Shown here: positions 1 through 10,900 of the stretch, in pieces | How positions within the stretch are numbered: position 1 is the first letter of the stretch | Layout: every line of letters begins with the position of its first letter | Origin: an uncultured Alphaproteobacteria bacterium | Lineage (GTDB): Bacteria > Pseudomonadota > Alphaproteobacteria > Rhizobiales > Aestuariivirgaceae | Reading direction: 5' to 3' | Length of the DNA: 49,869 nucleotides | NCBI GenBank assembly: GCA_937872985.1 | Contig: CALMUW010000010.1 | Location: 1 to 49,869, forward strand | Made by a program: the position numbers and the translations under genes | The notes under the pieces: model-generated | What the model saw: the letters and a program-made list of their open reading frames with translations, nothing else | What the model was told of the DNA's origin: nothing | The model's database searches: none

Positions 1-1125
1 TCGCGTGTGCCTGGAATTAAGGCCATCCAAAAGCCGTGGCCGCCAAGCGCCGCCTTGGGAAAAACACGCGAGTTCAGCCTGCCCGCCTATACCCCGGCCG
101 GCGACACCGAACATCAGACCTATCCCTTCCCCAATTTCCTCTGGCTGCCCTTCCGCCTTGTCGATGGCACGATCTTCGGCGGCATGCTCTTGAGCCGTGA
201 AACGCCCTGGGCCGAGGGTGACGTGCTGGTGGCCGACCGCCTGGCAGGCACCTATGCCCATGCCTGGGCCGCTCTGGAAGGCCAGGGCCGCCTGCGCCGG
301 CGCCACCGCTTCCGCCTGCGCCATGCGGTCATGGCCGCTGGCCTTGTCGCCCTTGCCGGGTTCATTCCGGTTCCCATGACCGTGCTCGCCCCCATGGACG
401 TGGCGGCCGTCAATGCCAATGTGCTGGCCGCCCCCATGGACGGCATCGTCGAGGCCGTGCTGGTTGATCCCAACACGCCGGTCAAGGCGGGCGATGCCGT
501 GGTGCGCCTGTCGGACACCGCGCTGCGTAACGATCAGGCCGTGGCCAGGCAGGAACTGGCGGTGGCCGATGCCCGGCTCAAGCAAGTCATGCAGGGTGCC
601 ATCAGCGATGACCGCATGTTGCGCGAGATTGCCATTGCCCGCGCCGAAGTGGCGGTGAAACAGGCCAGGCTGGCCTATGCCGAAGACATGCTGAAGCGCA
701 CGGTCATCACCGCGCCCAATGACGGCGTTGCCGTCTATACCGACCGGCGCGACTGGCAGGGCCGGCCGGTGCAGACCGGCGAAAAGATCATCGAGATCGC
801 CGACCCTTCCGAACTCGAATTGCGCATCTTCGTGGCGGTGAAAGATTCCATCGCCGTCCGGGAAGGCTCCCCCCTGCGCGCCTTTCTCGATTCTGATCCC
901 GTCAACCCCGTGGATGCCGTGGTCAAGAGCGCCTCCTATGAGGCCCGCCAGCACGATAACGGGGTTCTGGCCTATCAGGTGCTGGCGCAAATTCCCGCTG
1001 CCAAGGCCCATACCATCCGTCTTGGCGTGCATGGCACGGCCCAAGTGGCGGCTGACCATGTGCCGCTGGCCTTCTGGCTCTTCCGCCGGCCCTTCACAGC
1101 GATGCGGCAATGGTCGGGCCTGTAA
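1..1125 (+). CDS. HlyD-family periplasmic adaptor with GAF-like N-terminus (5' partial)
   Basis: The reading frame is open from the first base, so the gene starts outside the window and only its last ~375 codons are present. The visible part begins with sequence resembling the end of a GAF domain (motif ETPWAEGD followed by a helix). One membrane segment follows (about residues 105-125 counted from base 7), then a barrel-sandwich/lipoyl-like half (APMDGIVEAVLVDPNTPVKA), a coiled-coil hairpin rich in Ala/Arg, and the second lipoyl half (ITAPNDGVAVY). These are hallmarks of membrane-fusion adaptors of export systems. The last 16 bases overlap the next gene, so the two are almost certainly translated together. 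Family knowledge supports a structural adaptor role. The transported substrate cannot be inferred here. Confidence 0.8.
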   Translation, partial: SRVPGIKAIQKPWPPSAALGKTREFSLPAYTPAGDTEHQTYPFPNFLWLPFRLVDGTIFGGMLLSRETPWAEGDVLVADRLAGTYAHAWAALEGQGRLRRRHRFRLRHAVMAAGLVALAGFIPVPMTVLAPMDVAAVNANVLAAPMDGIVEAVLVDPNTPVKAGDAVVRLSDTALRNDQAVARQELAVADARLKQVMQGAISDDRMLREIAIARAEVAVKQARLAYAEDMLKRTVITAPNDGVAVYTDRRDWQGRPVQTGEKIIEIADPSELELRIFVAVKDSIAVREGSPLRAFLDSDPVNPVDAVVKSASYEARQHDNGVLAYQVLAQIPAAKAHTIRLGVHGTAQVAADHVPLAFWLFRRPFTAMRQWSGL

Positions 1126-3239
1126 CGATCACGGAACTGCCGCGGCTGCGCGAAGACCTGCGGCTGGTCCGCGGCGGGCCGTCACTTTCCGGCGCGCCGA
1201 GCTGGGTCATTCATGATCCCGCCGCCAACAAGTTCTATCAGATTCCCTATGAGACCTATCAGCTCCTCGCGCTGTGGAACAAATATCCCAATCCCGCCGC
1301 CCTGATGCTGGCCGTGGCCGAACGCCACGGCCGCGCCGTTGAGGAAGGTGAAATCATTGCCATCCTGCAACTGATCACCGGCGCGCAACTGACCCAGGCC
1401 AGCGCCGCTGACGGCGACCACTGGCGCAATCTTTACGCCCAGTCGCAGAAGACCAGGCCCTGGTATGTGACGCTGTCGCTGCAATATCTCTTCTTCAAGG
1501 TGCCGCTGCTGCATCCGCAGGAGTTTCTGAGCCGGAGCTGGCCCCATGTGCGGCCCCTGTTCTCGCGCGGCTTTGCGGCGCTCGTCGTCGTTCTGGGCTT
1601 GATCGGCCTCTATATGGTGTCGCGCCAATGGGACACCTTCATGGCCACCTTCCCCTATGTCTTCACCTGGGAAGGCCTGATGATTTCCGGCCTGTCGGTC
1701 ATCGTCATCAAGTCGCTCCATGAATTGGGTCACGCCTATCTCGCCCACCGCTACGGCTGTCATGTGCCGGCCATCGGCGTGGCCTTCATGGCCTTCACGC
1801 CCATGCTTTATACCGACGTGACCGACGCCTGGAAGCTGGCCTCGCGCCGCCAACGCCTGATGATCGATCTCGCGGGCATCATGGTCGAACTCGCCATCGG
1901 CATGCTGGCCCTCTTCCTGTGGTCATTCCTGCCGGATGGCGCGCTGCGCAGCGCCGTTTTCGTGGCCGCCACCGTGTCGTGGTTCATGAGCCTTCTGGTC
2001 AACCTCAGCCCGCTCATGCGCTTTGACGGCTATTTCATCCTGTCGGATTTTCTTGGCATCCCCAACCTGCAGGATCGCGCCTTCAGCCACATGCGCTACC
2101 GCATCCGCCGGTTGCTCTTTGCCGCCGATGAGCCGCCAACCGAATATTTCTCACCGGGGCTGGAAGTGACCGTGCTGGCCTATGCCGTGGCCACGACCAT
2201 CTATCGCCTCGTGCTCTATTTCGGCCTGGCGCTTCTCGTCTATCACTTCTTCTTCAAGGCGCTCGGCGTCATCCTGTTTGCCGTCGAGATCGTTTTCTTC
2301 ATCATTCTGCCGGTCTGGCGTGAATTGAAAGTCTGGTGGTTCATGCGTCACTCCCTGTTCATTCTGCAGCCGCGCACGGCGCTGTCCGGCGCCCTGGCGC
2401 TGGGTCTCATCGCCCTGTTCTTCCTGCCGGTGTCGGCCACGGTGCGCGCCCCGGCGCTTCTCGAGCCCGCCAATTACCAGCGTCTCTTCGCCGACAGCCC
2501 GGCCCGCGTCACCCGCATTGCGGTGGCCAATGGCCAGAGTGTCCGCAAGGGCGATACTCTGATCGAACTGGAAGCACCGCAACTCGCCGCCCATATCCGC
2601 GAAAGCAAGACCGAGATTGCCCTGCGCGAGTTGCGCCTGGGCCGGGGTGGTGCCGACGCCCAGGACCTGCAGGATCGTCAGGTGATCGAGCGTCAACTGG
2701 CCTCCTTCCGCGCCCAGTTGGATGGTCTGGAAAAATCGCAGGCCAAGCTGGTCATCCGGGCCGAGTTCGATGGCGTGATCAAGGACGTGCCGCAGCGCCT
2801 TTATCCCGGCAAATGGGTGGCCCGCACCGAACAGTTGGGCCTTCTCGCCGCGTCAGCCGGTGCGGTATCGCGCGGCTTTGTGAGCGGTGATGATCTGTCG
2901 CGCATCAGCGCCGGCGCCAAGGCGGTATTCGTGCCGGAAGACCTGACGGCCGCCAAGGTGCCCGTGACGATTGCCGCCATTGCCCCCTCCAGCAGCCGGG
3001 CCATTGACCTTCTGCCGCTCACCTCGGTTTTCGGCGGCCGCATTGCCGTGACCCAGGCCGCAGACCGCTCCTTGGCCCCGGTCGAGGCCCAATATGGCGT
3101 CAACGCCGCCGCCGCGGAAGGCAGCCTGCCCGACCGCATGCAGCGTGGTGTGATGATGATTTCGGCGCGCGGCCAGTCCATGGCCAGCCGCGTCTGGCGT
3201 CAGGTCATGCGGGTTCTGGTGCGTGAGGCCGGAGCCTGA
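1110..3239 (+). CDS. M50-type membrane metallopeptidase with PqqD-like N-terminus and HlyD-like C-terminus
   Basis: A 709-residue polytopic protein. Residues ~20-95 resemble a PqqD/RRE-type winged-helix peptide-binding domain. About six to eight membrane segments follow (residues ~150-430). The zinc motif HELGH lies at residues 204-208. The second site-2-protease motif, an Asn-Pro stretch ending in FDG, lies at about 298-307 with the metal-ligand Asp at 306. Both catalytic motifs look intact. The C-terminal ~260 residues carry two lipoyl/barrel-sandwich halves around a coiled coil, as in HlyD adaptors. The ATG overlaps the end of the upstream adaptor gene, so the pair forms one operon. Related M50-HlyD fusions occur next to adaptor genes in other proteobacteria, but their substrate is not established. 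A peptide export or processing role is inference from the PqqD-like part. Confidence 0.8.
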   Translation: MVGPVTITELPRLREDLRLVRGGPSLSGAPSWVIHDPAANKFYQIPYETYQLLALWNKYPNPAALMLAVAERHGRAVEEGEIIAILQLITGAQLTQASAADGDHWRNLYAQSQKTRPWYVTLSLQYLFFKVPLLHPQEFLSRSWPHVRPLFSRGFAALVVVLGLIGLYMVSRQWDTFMATFPYVFTWEGLMISGLSVIVIKSLHELGHAYLAHRYGCHVPAIGVAFMAFTPMLYTDVTDAWKLASRRQRLMIDLAGIMVELAIGMLALFLWSFLPDGALRSAVFVAATVSWFMSLLVNLSPLMRFDGYFILSDFLGIPNLQDRAFSHMRYRIRRLLFAADEPPTEYFSPGLEVTVLAYAVATTIYRLVLYFGLALLVYHFFFKALGVILFAVEIVFFIILPVWRELKVWWFMRHSLFILQPRTALSGALALGLIALFFLPVSATVRAPALLEPANYQRLFADSPARVTRIAVANGQSVRKGDTLIELEAPQLAAHIRESKTEIALRELRLGRGGADAQDLQDRQVIERQLASFRAQLDGLEKSQAKLVIRAEFDGVIKDVPQRLYPGKWVARTEQLGLLAASAGAVSRGFVSGDDLSRISAGAKAVFVPEDLTAAKVPVTIAAIAPSSSRAIDLLPLTSVFGGRIAVTQAADRSLAPVEAQYGVNAAAAEGSLPDRMQRGVMMISARGQSMASRVWRQVMRVLVREAGA

Positions 3240-3249
3240 CGCTGCGGTT

Positions 3250-3483
3250 TCAGCGGCAGCTCTCTGAAATGGCGCGGTCAAGGGCCGGGTAGCACACGAA
3301 TTTCGGCGTGCAGAATTTCTGGTCCACCATGGAAGCCGCGACAATGGCGGTGCCCTCCTCGCAGCGCACCACCAGTTCCGCCACCAGTCCACGGTCGATG
3401 ACCGCCTCGATCTTGGAGTGGGAGTCGGTGAAGCCCGGATAATAATTGAACAGCGTCACGGCAGCGGCGAGAAAGCCATACAT
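3250..3483 (-). CDS. Small protein of unknown function (77 aa)
   Basis: I do not recognise this family. The frame runs from an ATG at 3483. An in-frame GTG at 3528 would add 15 residues that look unlike protein sequence. The product starts with a short hydrophobic stretch (MYGFLAAAVTLF). It has three cysteines and alternating hydrophobic strands such as AELVVRCEEGTAIVAASMV, which suggests a compact beta-rich fold. It is convergent with the M50 gene, with only 10 bases between the stops, and reads in the same direction as the M15 peptidase upstream of it. No strong ribosome-binding site is visible. Coding status is supported by sensible composition and length, but not by homology I can name. 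Confidence 0.5.
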   Translation of the reverse strand: MYGFLAAAVTLFNYYPGFTDSHSKIEAVIDRGLVAELVVRCEEGTAIVAASMVDQKFCTPKFVCYPALDRAISESCR

Positions 3484-3594
3484 GGTGTTGTCCCGAATTG
3501 GTACGGTTGCGTAACCTTCGGGAAACACCCATCAAGATTGGGGCCGCAGGGCACCCTGCCAGCCACGAACTGATCGTTCAGTTAACGGATGATC

Positions 3595-4191
3595 TCAGTT
3601 GAATTCAAAGGGATCATCAAGACCGTGCGAACGGCCACAGCCCCAGTGCCATTGCCGCCGGGGTCCCACGTCGACATGCACGATGGGGGTGGAACAATAG
3701 GTGCCAACCCCGCCGCGCCCCGGCAGACCCATGGCGAAATCGCGCACCACGCTGGTGGCCACGCCCGGCACGGTAATATCAGCGGCCATGCACGACAGAT
3801 GATAGGAGCGCGGCGCCCCGCCCACGGCGCGATTGTGCGCCAGGGTGCGGCAGCCCGATGTGATGCGCGGCTTCTGGCCGAAACGGTTCTCGATCTGGCT
3901 AAGCAGGCTCAACAGGCGCGGGTCCAGTTCACCCCAGACCCTGGGCTGGAAACGCGACGGTTCTTCACCCTGCAATTCCGGCGTGGCCTTGGCTGCCTCG
4001 ATCACCACACCGGGAAGGGGCCGGCCCACGGCGGCGGGCGCACGCCGCGTCTTGCGGTGCTTCAGGAATGGATCAGGCAGCATCAGGGAGCGCTGGCTGG
4101 AAAAGCGCAGGTCACCCGCCTGCGCCGGGGTCGATGGTCCCTCCGTCAGGGTCAATGCCAGGACCAGAACCATGGGGAAAACAACACGCAC
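3595..4191 (-). CDS. Exported M15-family peptidase (YcbK/DUF882-like)
   Basis: The protein has a hydrophobic signal-like N-terminus ending around AQA-GD and a C-terminal peptidase domain. With the start at 4191 the zinc ligands typical of the M15A/YcbK group are H131 and D138 (SYH followed by AADI) and H172 (VHVDVG), preceded by SGCRT. This supports a peptidoglycan peptide-processing activity in the periplasm, although DUF882 members are poorly characterised. The start is uncertain. GTG at 4230 has no ribosome-binding site, whereas GTG at 4191 follows AGGGG by about seven bases and keeps a normal signal peptide, so I chose it. The gene stands alone. A 6-bp inverted repeat (AACTGA/TCAGTT, about 3569-3584) sits just after its stop. 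Confidence 0.75.
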   Translation of the reverse strand: MRVVFPMVLVLALTLTEGPSTPAQAGDLRFSSQRSLMLPDPFLKHRKTRRAPAAVGRPLPGVVIEAAKATPELQGEEPSRFQPRVWGELDPRLLSLLSQIENRFGQKPRITSGCRTLAHNRAVGGAPRSYHLSCMAADITVPGVATSVVRDFAMGLPGRGGVGTYCSTPIVHVDVGPRRQWHWGCGRSHGLDDPFEFN

Positions 4192-4329
4192 ACTCACACC
4201 CCTGCATTGCAGAAGTCCCCGGTTTCGCACAGTGGGGTGAATGGATGCTTAAGGCCCGCGAGAGCGGAGGAATGGTGGTGCGGGAAGCAGCCCGGAAATG
4301 CTCCAGCAGGATTATCCGAAGATGGGAAG

Positions 4330-4789
4330 ATGGATAGCTGCTCAGTGATTATCGGCTGCGGCATCACCGGTGCGTTGACCACGGAAGCTGTCAACTCGCT
4401 GGGCAAAAGGGTTTTGGTGTTTGATCAGCGCTCTCCGGCATCAGGCAGCACATCCGCCGCCACCGCGCTCATTCGACGAAAATCGATCAGCCCCTGCGGG
4501 AACTGGCACGCAAAGTTGGCTCAAAAAGAGCATCTTATGCTGCCGTGCAGAGTCTGAAGCGGCGCTTCAAGTCTCTCAGGGTCAACTGTGACGGCATTCC
4601 GAGCGACACGCCGCTGATTGCCGGAAGCGAAGTAGGATTCCACGCGCTGAGCGTTAGTCTTAAGCCCAGCCTTATCTCAACAAAACCGAGGTGCGCGAAG
4701 CGGCCATGAGCCTGCCTTATTGGCTTGCAATAAAACACGCGCAAGAGCCTCGCAGCAACAAGACGGGGCTCCAATCCATGACAGAGTGA
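4330..4789 (+). pseudogene. FAD-dependent oxidoreductase fragment, frameshifted
   Basis: An ATG with a good AAGATGGGAAG leader starts a classic Rossmann FAD-binding N-terminus: IIGCGITGALTTEAVNSLGK, then VLVFDQR and GSTSAATALI. The frame then fails. About 4475 the homologous sequence continues in another frame (IDQPLRELARKVGSKRASYA, then a stretch containing LIAGSEVGFHAL). About 4670 it moves again (YLNKTEVREA), ending at a TGA at 4787-4789. At least two frameshifts plus missing sequence make this a decayed gene of the DAO/FAD oxidoreductase type, of which only the first quarter or so survives. No intact copy is in the window. It lies between the M15 gene and a tiny membrane protein, in a region with other signs of decay. 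Confidence 0.75.
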
Positions 4790-4799
4790 GGTGCGGACA

Positions 4800-4970
4800 A
4801 TGGTGCGATTCCTATGGCTTGCTGCATTGTTTATCGGCGCGACGTTCATGTTGGTATCATCACCTGCTGGGGTCGGCCCGCGCTTTGCCATCGGCGCGCT
4901 GCTCTCAATCGTCAGTCTTCTGGGGATTTTCGTCAGTCTCGCCACTCTGGCAAAGCATCGCATCAACTGA
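4800..4970 (+). CDS. Small two-helix membrane protein (56 aa)
   Basis: A short frame starts at an ATG six bases after a GAGGTG ribosome-binding site (4788-4793). It encodes two hydrophobic helices (residues ~3-22 and ~29-51) separated by a Gly/Pro turn, and ends in a basic tail AKHRIN. The composition is typical of a real small inner-membrane protein. The site and helices argue against chance, although I know no named family. Its stop overlaps the end of the convergent ndvB gene by eight bases. The ribosome-binding site overlaps the end of the oxidoreductase pseudogene, so the gene may once have been the second gene of that operon. Confidence 0.55.
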   Translation: MVRFLWLAALFIGATFMLVSSPAGVGPRFAIGALLSIVSLLGIFVSLATLAKHRIN

Positions 4971-7900
4971 CGGGCAGCAACAGAGATATCGTTTCACCAT
5001 CCTTTAACGTGCGGAGGTCAATTGCGTCTCTGACCCTGAAGGACTTTCCCGAAGCGGGGGGCACCTGTCCCCGCACTGCATTCAACCGGATCGTTTTCCC
5101 CTCAAATTGCAGCGTCACGCTGAAGCCCGGCCAACTTGCCGGAATGCAGGGATTGAGGGTGAGTTTTGGACCTGCAAGCTTCAGACCTAATATGGCTTCC
5201 AGCCCCGCACGATAGAACCAGCCCGCAGCACCAGTATACCATGTCCAACCGCCCCGCCCGGTATAAGGCGAAGCGCCGTAGATGTCGGCCGCGATGACAT
5301 AGGGTTCGACTTTGTAGCTTTCGACTGCCGCATGATTCAGGGCATGGTTGATCGGGTTGATCAGCGAAAACAGGCGGTTTGCCCGTTCGGCATCGCCAAG
5401 GCCTGCAAAGGCGTAAATTGCCCACAAGGCGCCATGTGTGTACTGGCCGCCATTTTCGCGCACCCCGGGCGGATAGCTTTGAATATAGCCCGCGTTGGGA
5501 ACATGGTGCACCAGCGGCGGCGTGAACAGGCGGGCAAGCCCTGCGTCTTCGTCGATCAGCTGTTCATCCACCGAGAGAAGCGCTGCCTTGGCCCGCGCAG
5601 GATCAGCCACACCTGCAAGCACCGACCAGGATTGCGCGATGGAATCGATCCTGCACTCATCGCTCGCGGCAGTGCCGAGTGACGTGCCATCGTCAAAGAA
5701 TGCCCTCCTGTACCAGTTGCCGTCCCAGGCCTTGCTCTCAAGCGCGCGGGTCAGCTTCTTCAAATGCGCGCTCCATAGCTTGGCGCTCTCCGCATCCTTC
5801 CGCGCTAACGCCAAAGCCCGGAAGCGACTTAGCGTCGCGCAGAGGAACCAGCCAAGCCACACGCTTTCACCTTGGCCCTTCTCGCCCACCTTGTTCATGC
5901 CGTCGTTCCAATCGCCGGTGCCCATCAGTGGCAGGCCATGCGCGCCAGTCGGCAAATTGCGCGACAGGGCGAGGACGCAATGTTCGTAGAGCGGTGCCTT
6001 GTGCTCCGCAATCCGCGGAATGTAGAAGGCGTCGTGCTCACCCTTGGCAACCGCGCGCCCTTCCAGAAAGCTCACCGGTTCATCAAGCACGCCAACGTCG
6101 CCTGTCACCTCGATGTAATGCGCCGTGCAGTAGGCAAGCCAAGCTGTATCATCCGAGATATGCGTACGCACGCCCGCTCCCGTTTCCGGCAGCCACCAGT
6201 GCTGCACATCACCTTCAATAAACTGGCGTGATGCAGCGCGCAGGATGTGCTGCCGTGCCAGATCAGGCCGCACGTAGGTGATTGCCATGGTATCCTGCAA
6301 CTGGTCACGAAAGCCATAGGCTCCGCTAGCTTGATAGAATCCGGAGCGCGCAAAGAAACGACCGATGAGCGTCTGGTACAGCAGCCAGCCGTTCATCAGC
6401 GTGTCGAAGGAACTGTCTGGCGTTTCAACCCGGATGCGGCCAACAATCTCCGTGCACACGCGCTTTTGCTCCTGCCAGACCGGAGCAAAGCCTGAGGCCC
6501 GCAGCTCGGCAATGCTTTTGCGGGCGCCTTCGCGATCTGCTGCCGCACCCAGCAGCACCGTGCATTCAACCGTCTCCCCCGGAGCAATCGCCACGTCCTT
6601 CTGCAATGCCATGCAGGGATCATAGCCGCCGCCAGCTTCCGGCTTGAGGTGGCGTGGCGAAAGAAGGCCTTCCGGCCAGGCGATGGTGCCGGTCGGGCCC
6701 ATCACCGCTGCGCGATTGGCGGCAGCGACATCCTGCCCTTCCAGCATAACGCAATAGATGACAGTTTGGCCGAAGCTGGCGTTCCAGCGGTTCTGCACGA
6801 AGAGCGCACCGCTTGCACCATCAATCTCCGTCGTGATGAAATGCGCCGAGGCTGGCCGGTTGGGGCCCATGGCGAGCTCACCAAGGTAGGATACGGCAAG
6901 CCGCAGCGGCTCGGGCTTCGTGTTAGTGATGGCGAGACGGCTCAATTTGCATGCACGCACCGCATCGACCGTCACCGTCATCTGCAGTTTCAGCCCGTTT
7001 TCTTCCGCTTCGTAGATGCTGTGTCCAAAACCATGGCGCGTGGTTAACCGGCCGGCACGGCGGCCTAGGGGCTGCACCGTGGGCGATGATACGCTGTCGC
7101 CATTCACCTGGCGCACGAACAAGCATTCGCTCGGGCTATCGACAACCGGGTCATTGCTCCATGGCGTGATCTGCTGTTCCTTGCTGTTGCCGAACCAGGT
7201 GTAGCCGCCGCCTTCGGCCGAACAATGCGTGCCGAACTGCTCGTTGGCGATGACGTTGATCCAAGGTGCAGGCAATGCCCGTCCAGGTTGGTGGTGCATG
7301 ACATACTCGTTGCTGTTGCGGTCAAAGCCACCATGGCCATTGAAGAACAGCAATGCATCATCAACTGGCTGAGGCACGCCTTCGAGATGGCGAGGGCCTG
7401 GCACGGCCTGCGATTTGGTGCGGCGCTCACTCGTTGCGAGAGGTTTGCTGGCAAGCGCAGTGACTTGGACCCGGAGCGGCCCATGCGAGGCGACGAGCAC
7501 GATATGGGCAGCGGTCACGATCGCGTTGATGGTCTCGGGGCTCAGCGCCGTGCTGCGCAGGAGAAATATCTGCTCATCCGCCGCCGGGGTTGTCGATGAA
7601 CGCCGCGCACGGGCGCGAAAAGCCAGATCATCCAGTCCCCACTGCAGATCCTGCATGTAGGAGGAGCGGCTGTCGTTGAGGACGACGAGATCAACCACGA
7701 GTCCGCGGTGGTTCCAGTAATCCTGCGCCTTCAGCAGTTGCTGAACGACGCCCAGATCATTTGCGTCATCGATGCGGACAAGCACGATGGGCCGATTACC
7801 GGAAATGGCAAACTGCCATAGCCCCGTTTGGGGTCCCATGCCGGCGGCGATACGGTCAGGCGCGGGCCTGAGATCGGGCAGCGAGTACACAAGATTGGCG

Positions 7901-10900
7901 GAGAGCGCCTGATACAGCACCGCTTCCTCCGGCGAAATGGAGATATGGCGAAGGCTAATGCGCGCATGCGTCCAGGCCAGAGTGCGGATGCGCTCATAGG
8001 AATCGGACGAGCGGTGCCGCCGCACCAATGCCAGCACCTGCTCGCGGGTCGCTGCCGCAACCGTCCACAAATAGATGCGCGCCTTGTCATGCGGCTGGAT
8101 GGAAACGCTTTGACGGAAGGCAACGGCGGGATCTAGCACGAAGCCCCTGCCGCCGGTCCACTGCCAGCCGGGCCTGAAGGCATCTGCGGTTTCAAAACAA
8201 TTGCCGCGGCCGAGAAAACGCGACCTGTCGGTTTCAAACTGGAGCCCGCCTGCGGCCTTCCCTTCAACCAGGAGGAAATGCCCCGTCCATATGCTGGGGT
8301 CGCTATCCAGACGCTTTTGGCGTGTCGCCAACACTGCCTCGGCCTGTTCATCAAATTCGGTATGAACAAAGAGCTTGGAGAAGGCGGGGTGTGAAATATC
8401 GGCTTCGGGGTGGGCCAGCGCCAGTTCCATGAAGCTCGTCAACTCCAGGGTAACGCTGGAATCGCTGCGGTTGGTAATGGCGATGCGGCGGACTTCGGCG
8501 TCGCTGTCGGGCGATACAAAATACTCAACCGCACATTCGAGTCGGCTGTGGTGGGAGAAGAACTCCGCCTTGTCCTGATGCAGGCTCACCGCATAGCTGT
8601 CGCCTGCACGGGAAAAGCGGTTGTAGAACAGCGGATGCAGCGCGCCGGCGCTGCCACGCCGCAGCATCAGCCTGAGGCCCATGGCATCGCCATGCAGATC
8701 CTGGCGCCACCGGTTGATGGCGATGCCATTCCAAAGCACGTAACCCGAACCATCGGCGGCGATCATGGAGTTCATCCGCCCGTTGGAATAGAGCGCGGTT
8801 GCGGGCTTGGTCAGCGTGCGCGGGCGGAGCAGGCGGATTGACGTGTCAACGCGCACCTCGCGCACCCGCCGCACGCTCGGCACATCGGCAACGGTGACAG
8901 TCTTCACCGGCAGGTGGTGCGGAGCGCGCTCCTGCAGCAAGAGCTCCGCTGCGCGCACCGTGTTCTCGGTATGGAAGTAGCTGCGGAGCTGCCCGCCCGA
9001 GACCGCATTGTGAATGCTGGTGATGGTCATGCCCTGGTGATGGGCGAAATAGGCGCGGATCACCTCCAGCTTCTGGCCGGAAGGCAGGCGCTCCGGCGTG
9101 TAGTCCAGCGCCTCGAAGAAACCGTAGCGACCCATGCCCCCGCATTTGGCGAGGCGACGGTAGTTGCCGGTCGCGCCATTCGGGTCAATCATCGCGGCAA
9201 GGCCGGTGGCATAGGGCGCGATCACCAGGTTTTCGCCAAGCCCTCGCTTCAGTCCCAGGCCAGGCACGCCGAAGCTTGAGTATTGATAGGTCTTGTGCAG
9301 GTCACGCGCTGCATAGGCGGATTCGGAAATGCCCCAGGGGGTGCCGGTGTCTCGGCCATAGGCCATCTGCCGCTTCACCACGAGGTTGAGCGTCTGGTGA
9401 TAGAGTGTTTCAGTCGGCGCCCGCATGACGATGTGCGGCATCAGATATTCAAACATCGAACCCGACCATGAGACGAGGCAGGCGGCCTGGTTCACTTCGG
9501 TCACTGGTCGACCGAGCTTGTGCCAATGTTCAACGTCGAGATCGCCCTTGGCGATTGCGAAAAAGCTGGTGAGCGTCGCTTCCGAGGCAAACAGGTCGTA
9601 GCAACCCTCATCGAGGGACTCCTCGCCCACGCGGTAACCGATGGAGAGCAACTGCCGCTGCGGGTTGAACAGAAAGCGGAAGTCCATGCCATAAGCGATT
9701 GTGCGGCACTGCTGCGCAATGTCGCGCAGCCGTTTGCCCAACGCTTTCATGCCCGGCCCATCGCGGGTGGCTTCACGGGTCATCGCTTCAGTCGCCTGGC
9801 GCAGTTTCGCCATCCAGTATTGACAATCCGCAGCCTGCTTTTCACCGCTATGGTTCATGAGGCGGAGCGCCGATTGCCCGATGGCGTTGATCTGCAGGTT
9901 GAGGCTCAGGATGCGGAGTGGCACCAGCTCGATCTGTGTTATGAGATCATCCGTCGCCTTGATGAAGGCCTCGATCTGCTGGTGGATGTGAAGGGCTTCC
10001 TCTTTCGAGCGGCGGTGCAGCTCAGCCATGGCGGCAACACTCTCGTCGACCATGCGGGCGCAATCGCACAATCCACCAAGCCTGGCCGGGCTGATGGCGG
10101 AAACCTCAGTCCATTTCTCCAGCGCATTGGCGGCGGCGATGAGATGGCCTGCCAGATTGCCGCTGTCGACGCTTGACACATAGCGGGGCTCCAACGGACG
10201 CAGTGATATAGTGTCATGCCAGTTGAGCAGATGGCCGCCATGCGTTTCGAGCTTCCGCATGTTATCGAGGGTGGCCGAAACGCGTATGGCCGCATCATCA
10301 ATGCCGATCCAGCCCATGTCACAGGCGCTGACGGTGGAGAGCAGGTAAACGCCGATGTTGGTGGGCGAGGTGCGGTTGGCGACGACCGCGGCCGGATGTT
10401 CCTGTAGATTGTCGGGCGGCAACATATTGTTGCTGGCAGTGACATGCTCATCGAAATAGCGCCAGGTGGCCAGTGCGATGCGCCGCAGGCTAATTGCATC
10501 AGGCGTGCTCACTTCCCCATCGGTGATGCCGTAGACGTCCGGCTCGCTGATCCGGTAGGCAACCAGTGGCGCGAGAAGCCAGGCGAACGCGAAGGGAAGC
10601 GACAGGTTGGAGAGCGGTGGAAGAGAGGGCCAGACATGCGTCGCAGCCCGGAACGCAAGCAGCAACAGCCCGAGCGCCGGGCTTGCCCACATCAGCAGAA
10701 AAGTGCGCCCGGGGCCGGGGCTCCGCATGTTCCCAATCTGGGCTGCAGTCGTCCATTCCAGCAGATGGCGACGGCTGACCAGCATGCGATAGAGCGTCAC
10801 CACTATGGCGCTCGCCTGCACACTTGACTGATGCACCAGCGTGGTCAGATCTATGATGATGACCACAATGGCAGTGCCAATGTCATCCAGCGTTGTGCGG

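Noticed and set aside
4269..4283. AATGGTGG match between this position and the tRNA-Ala 3' end as a possible attachment repeat
   Set aside because: Only 8-9 bases match. That is too short to distinguish from chance, and no integrase gene is present.
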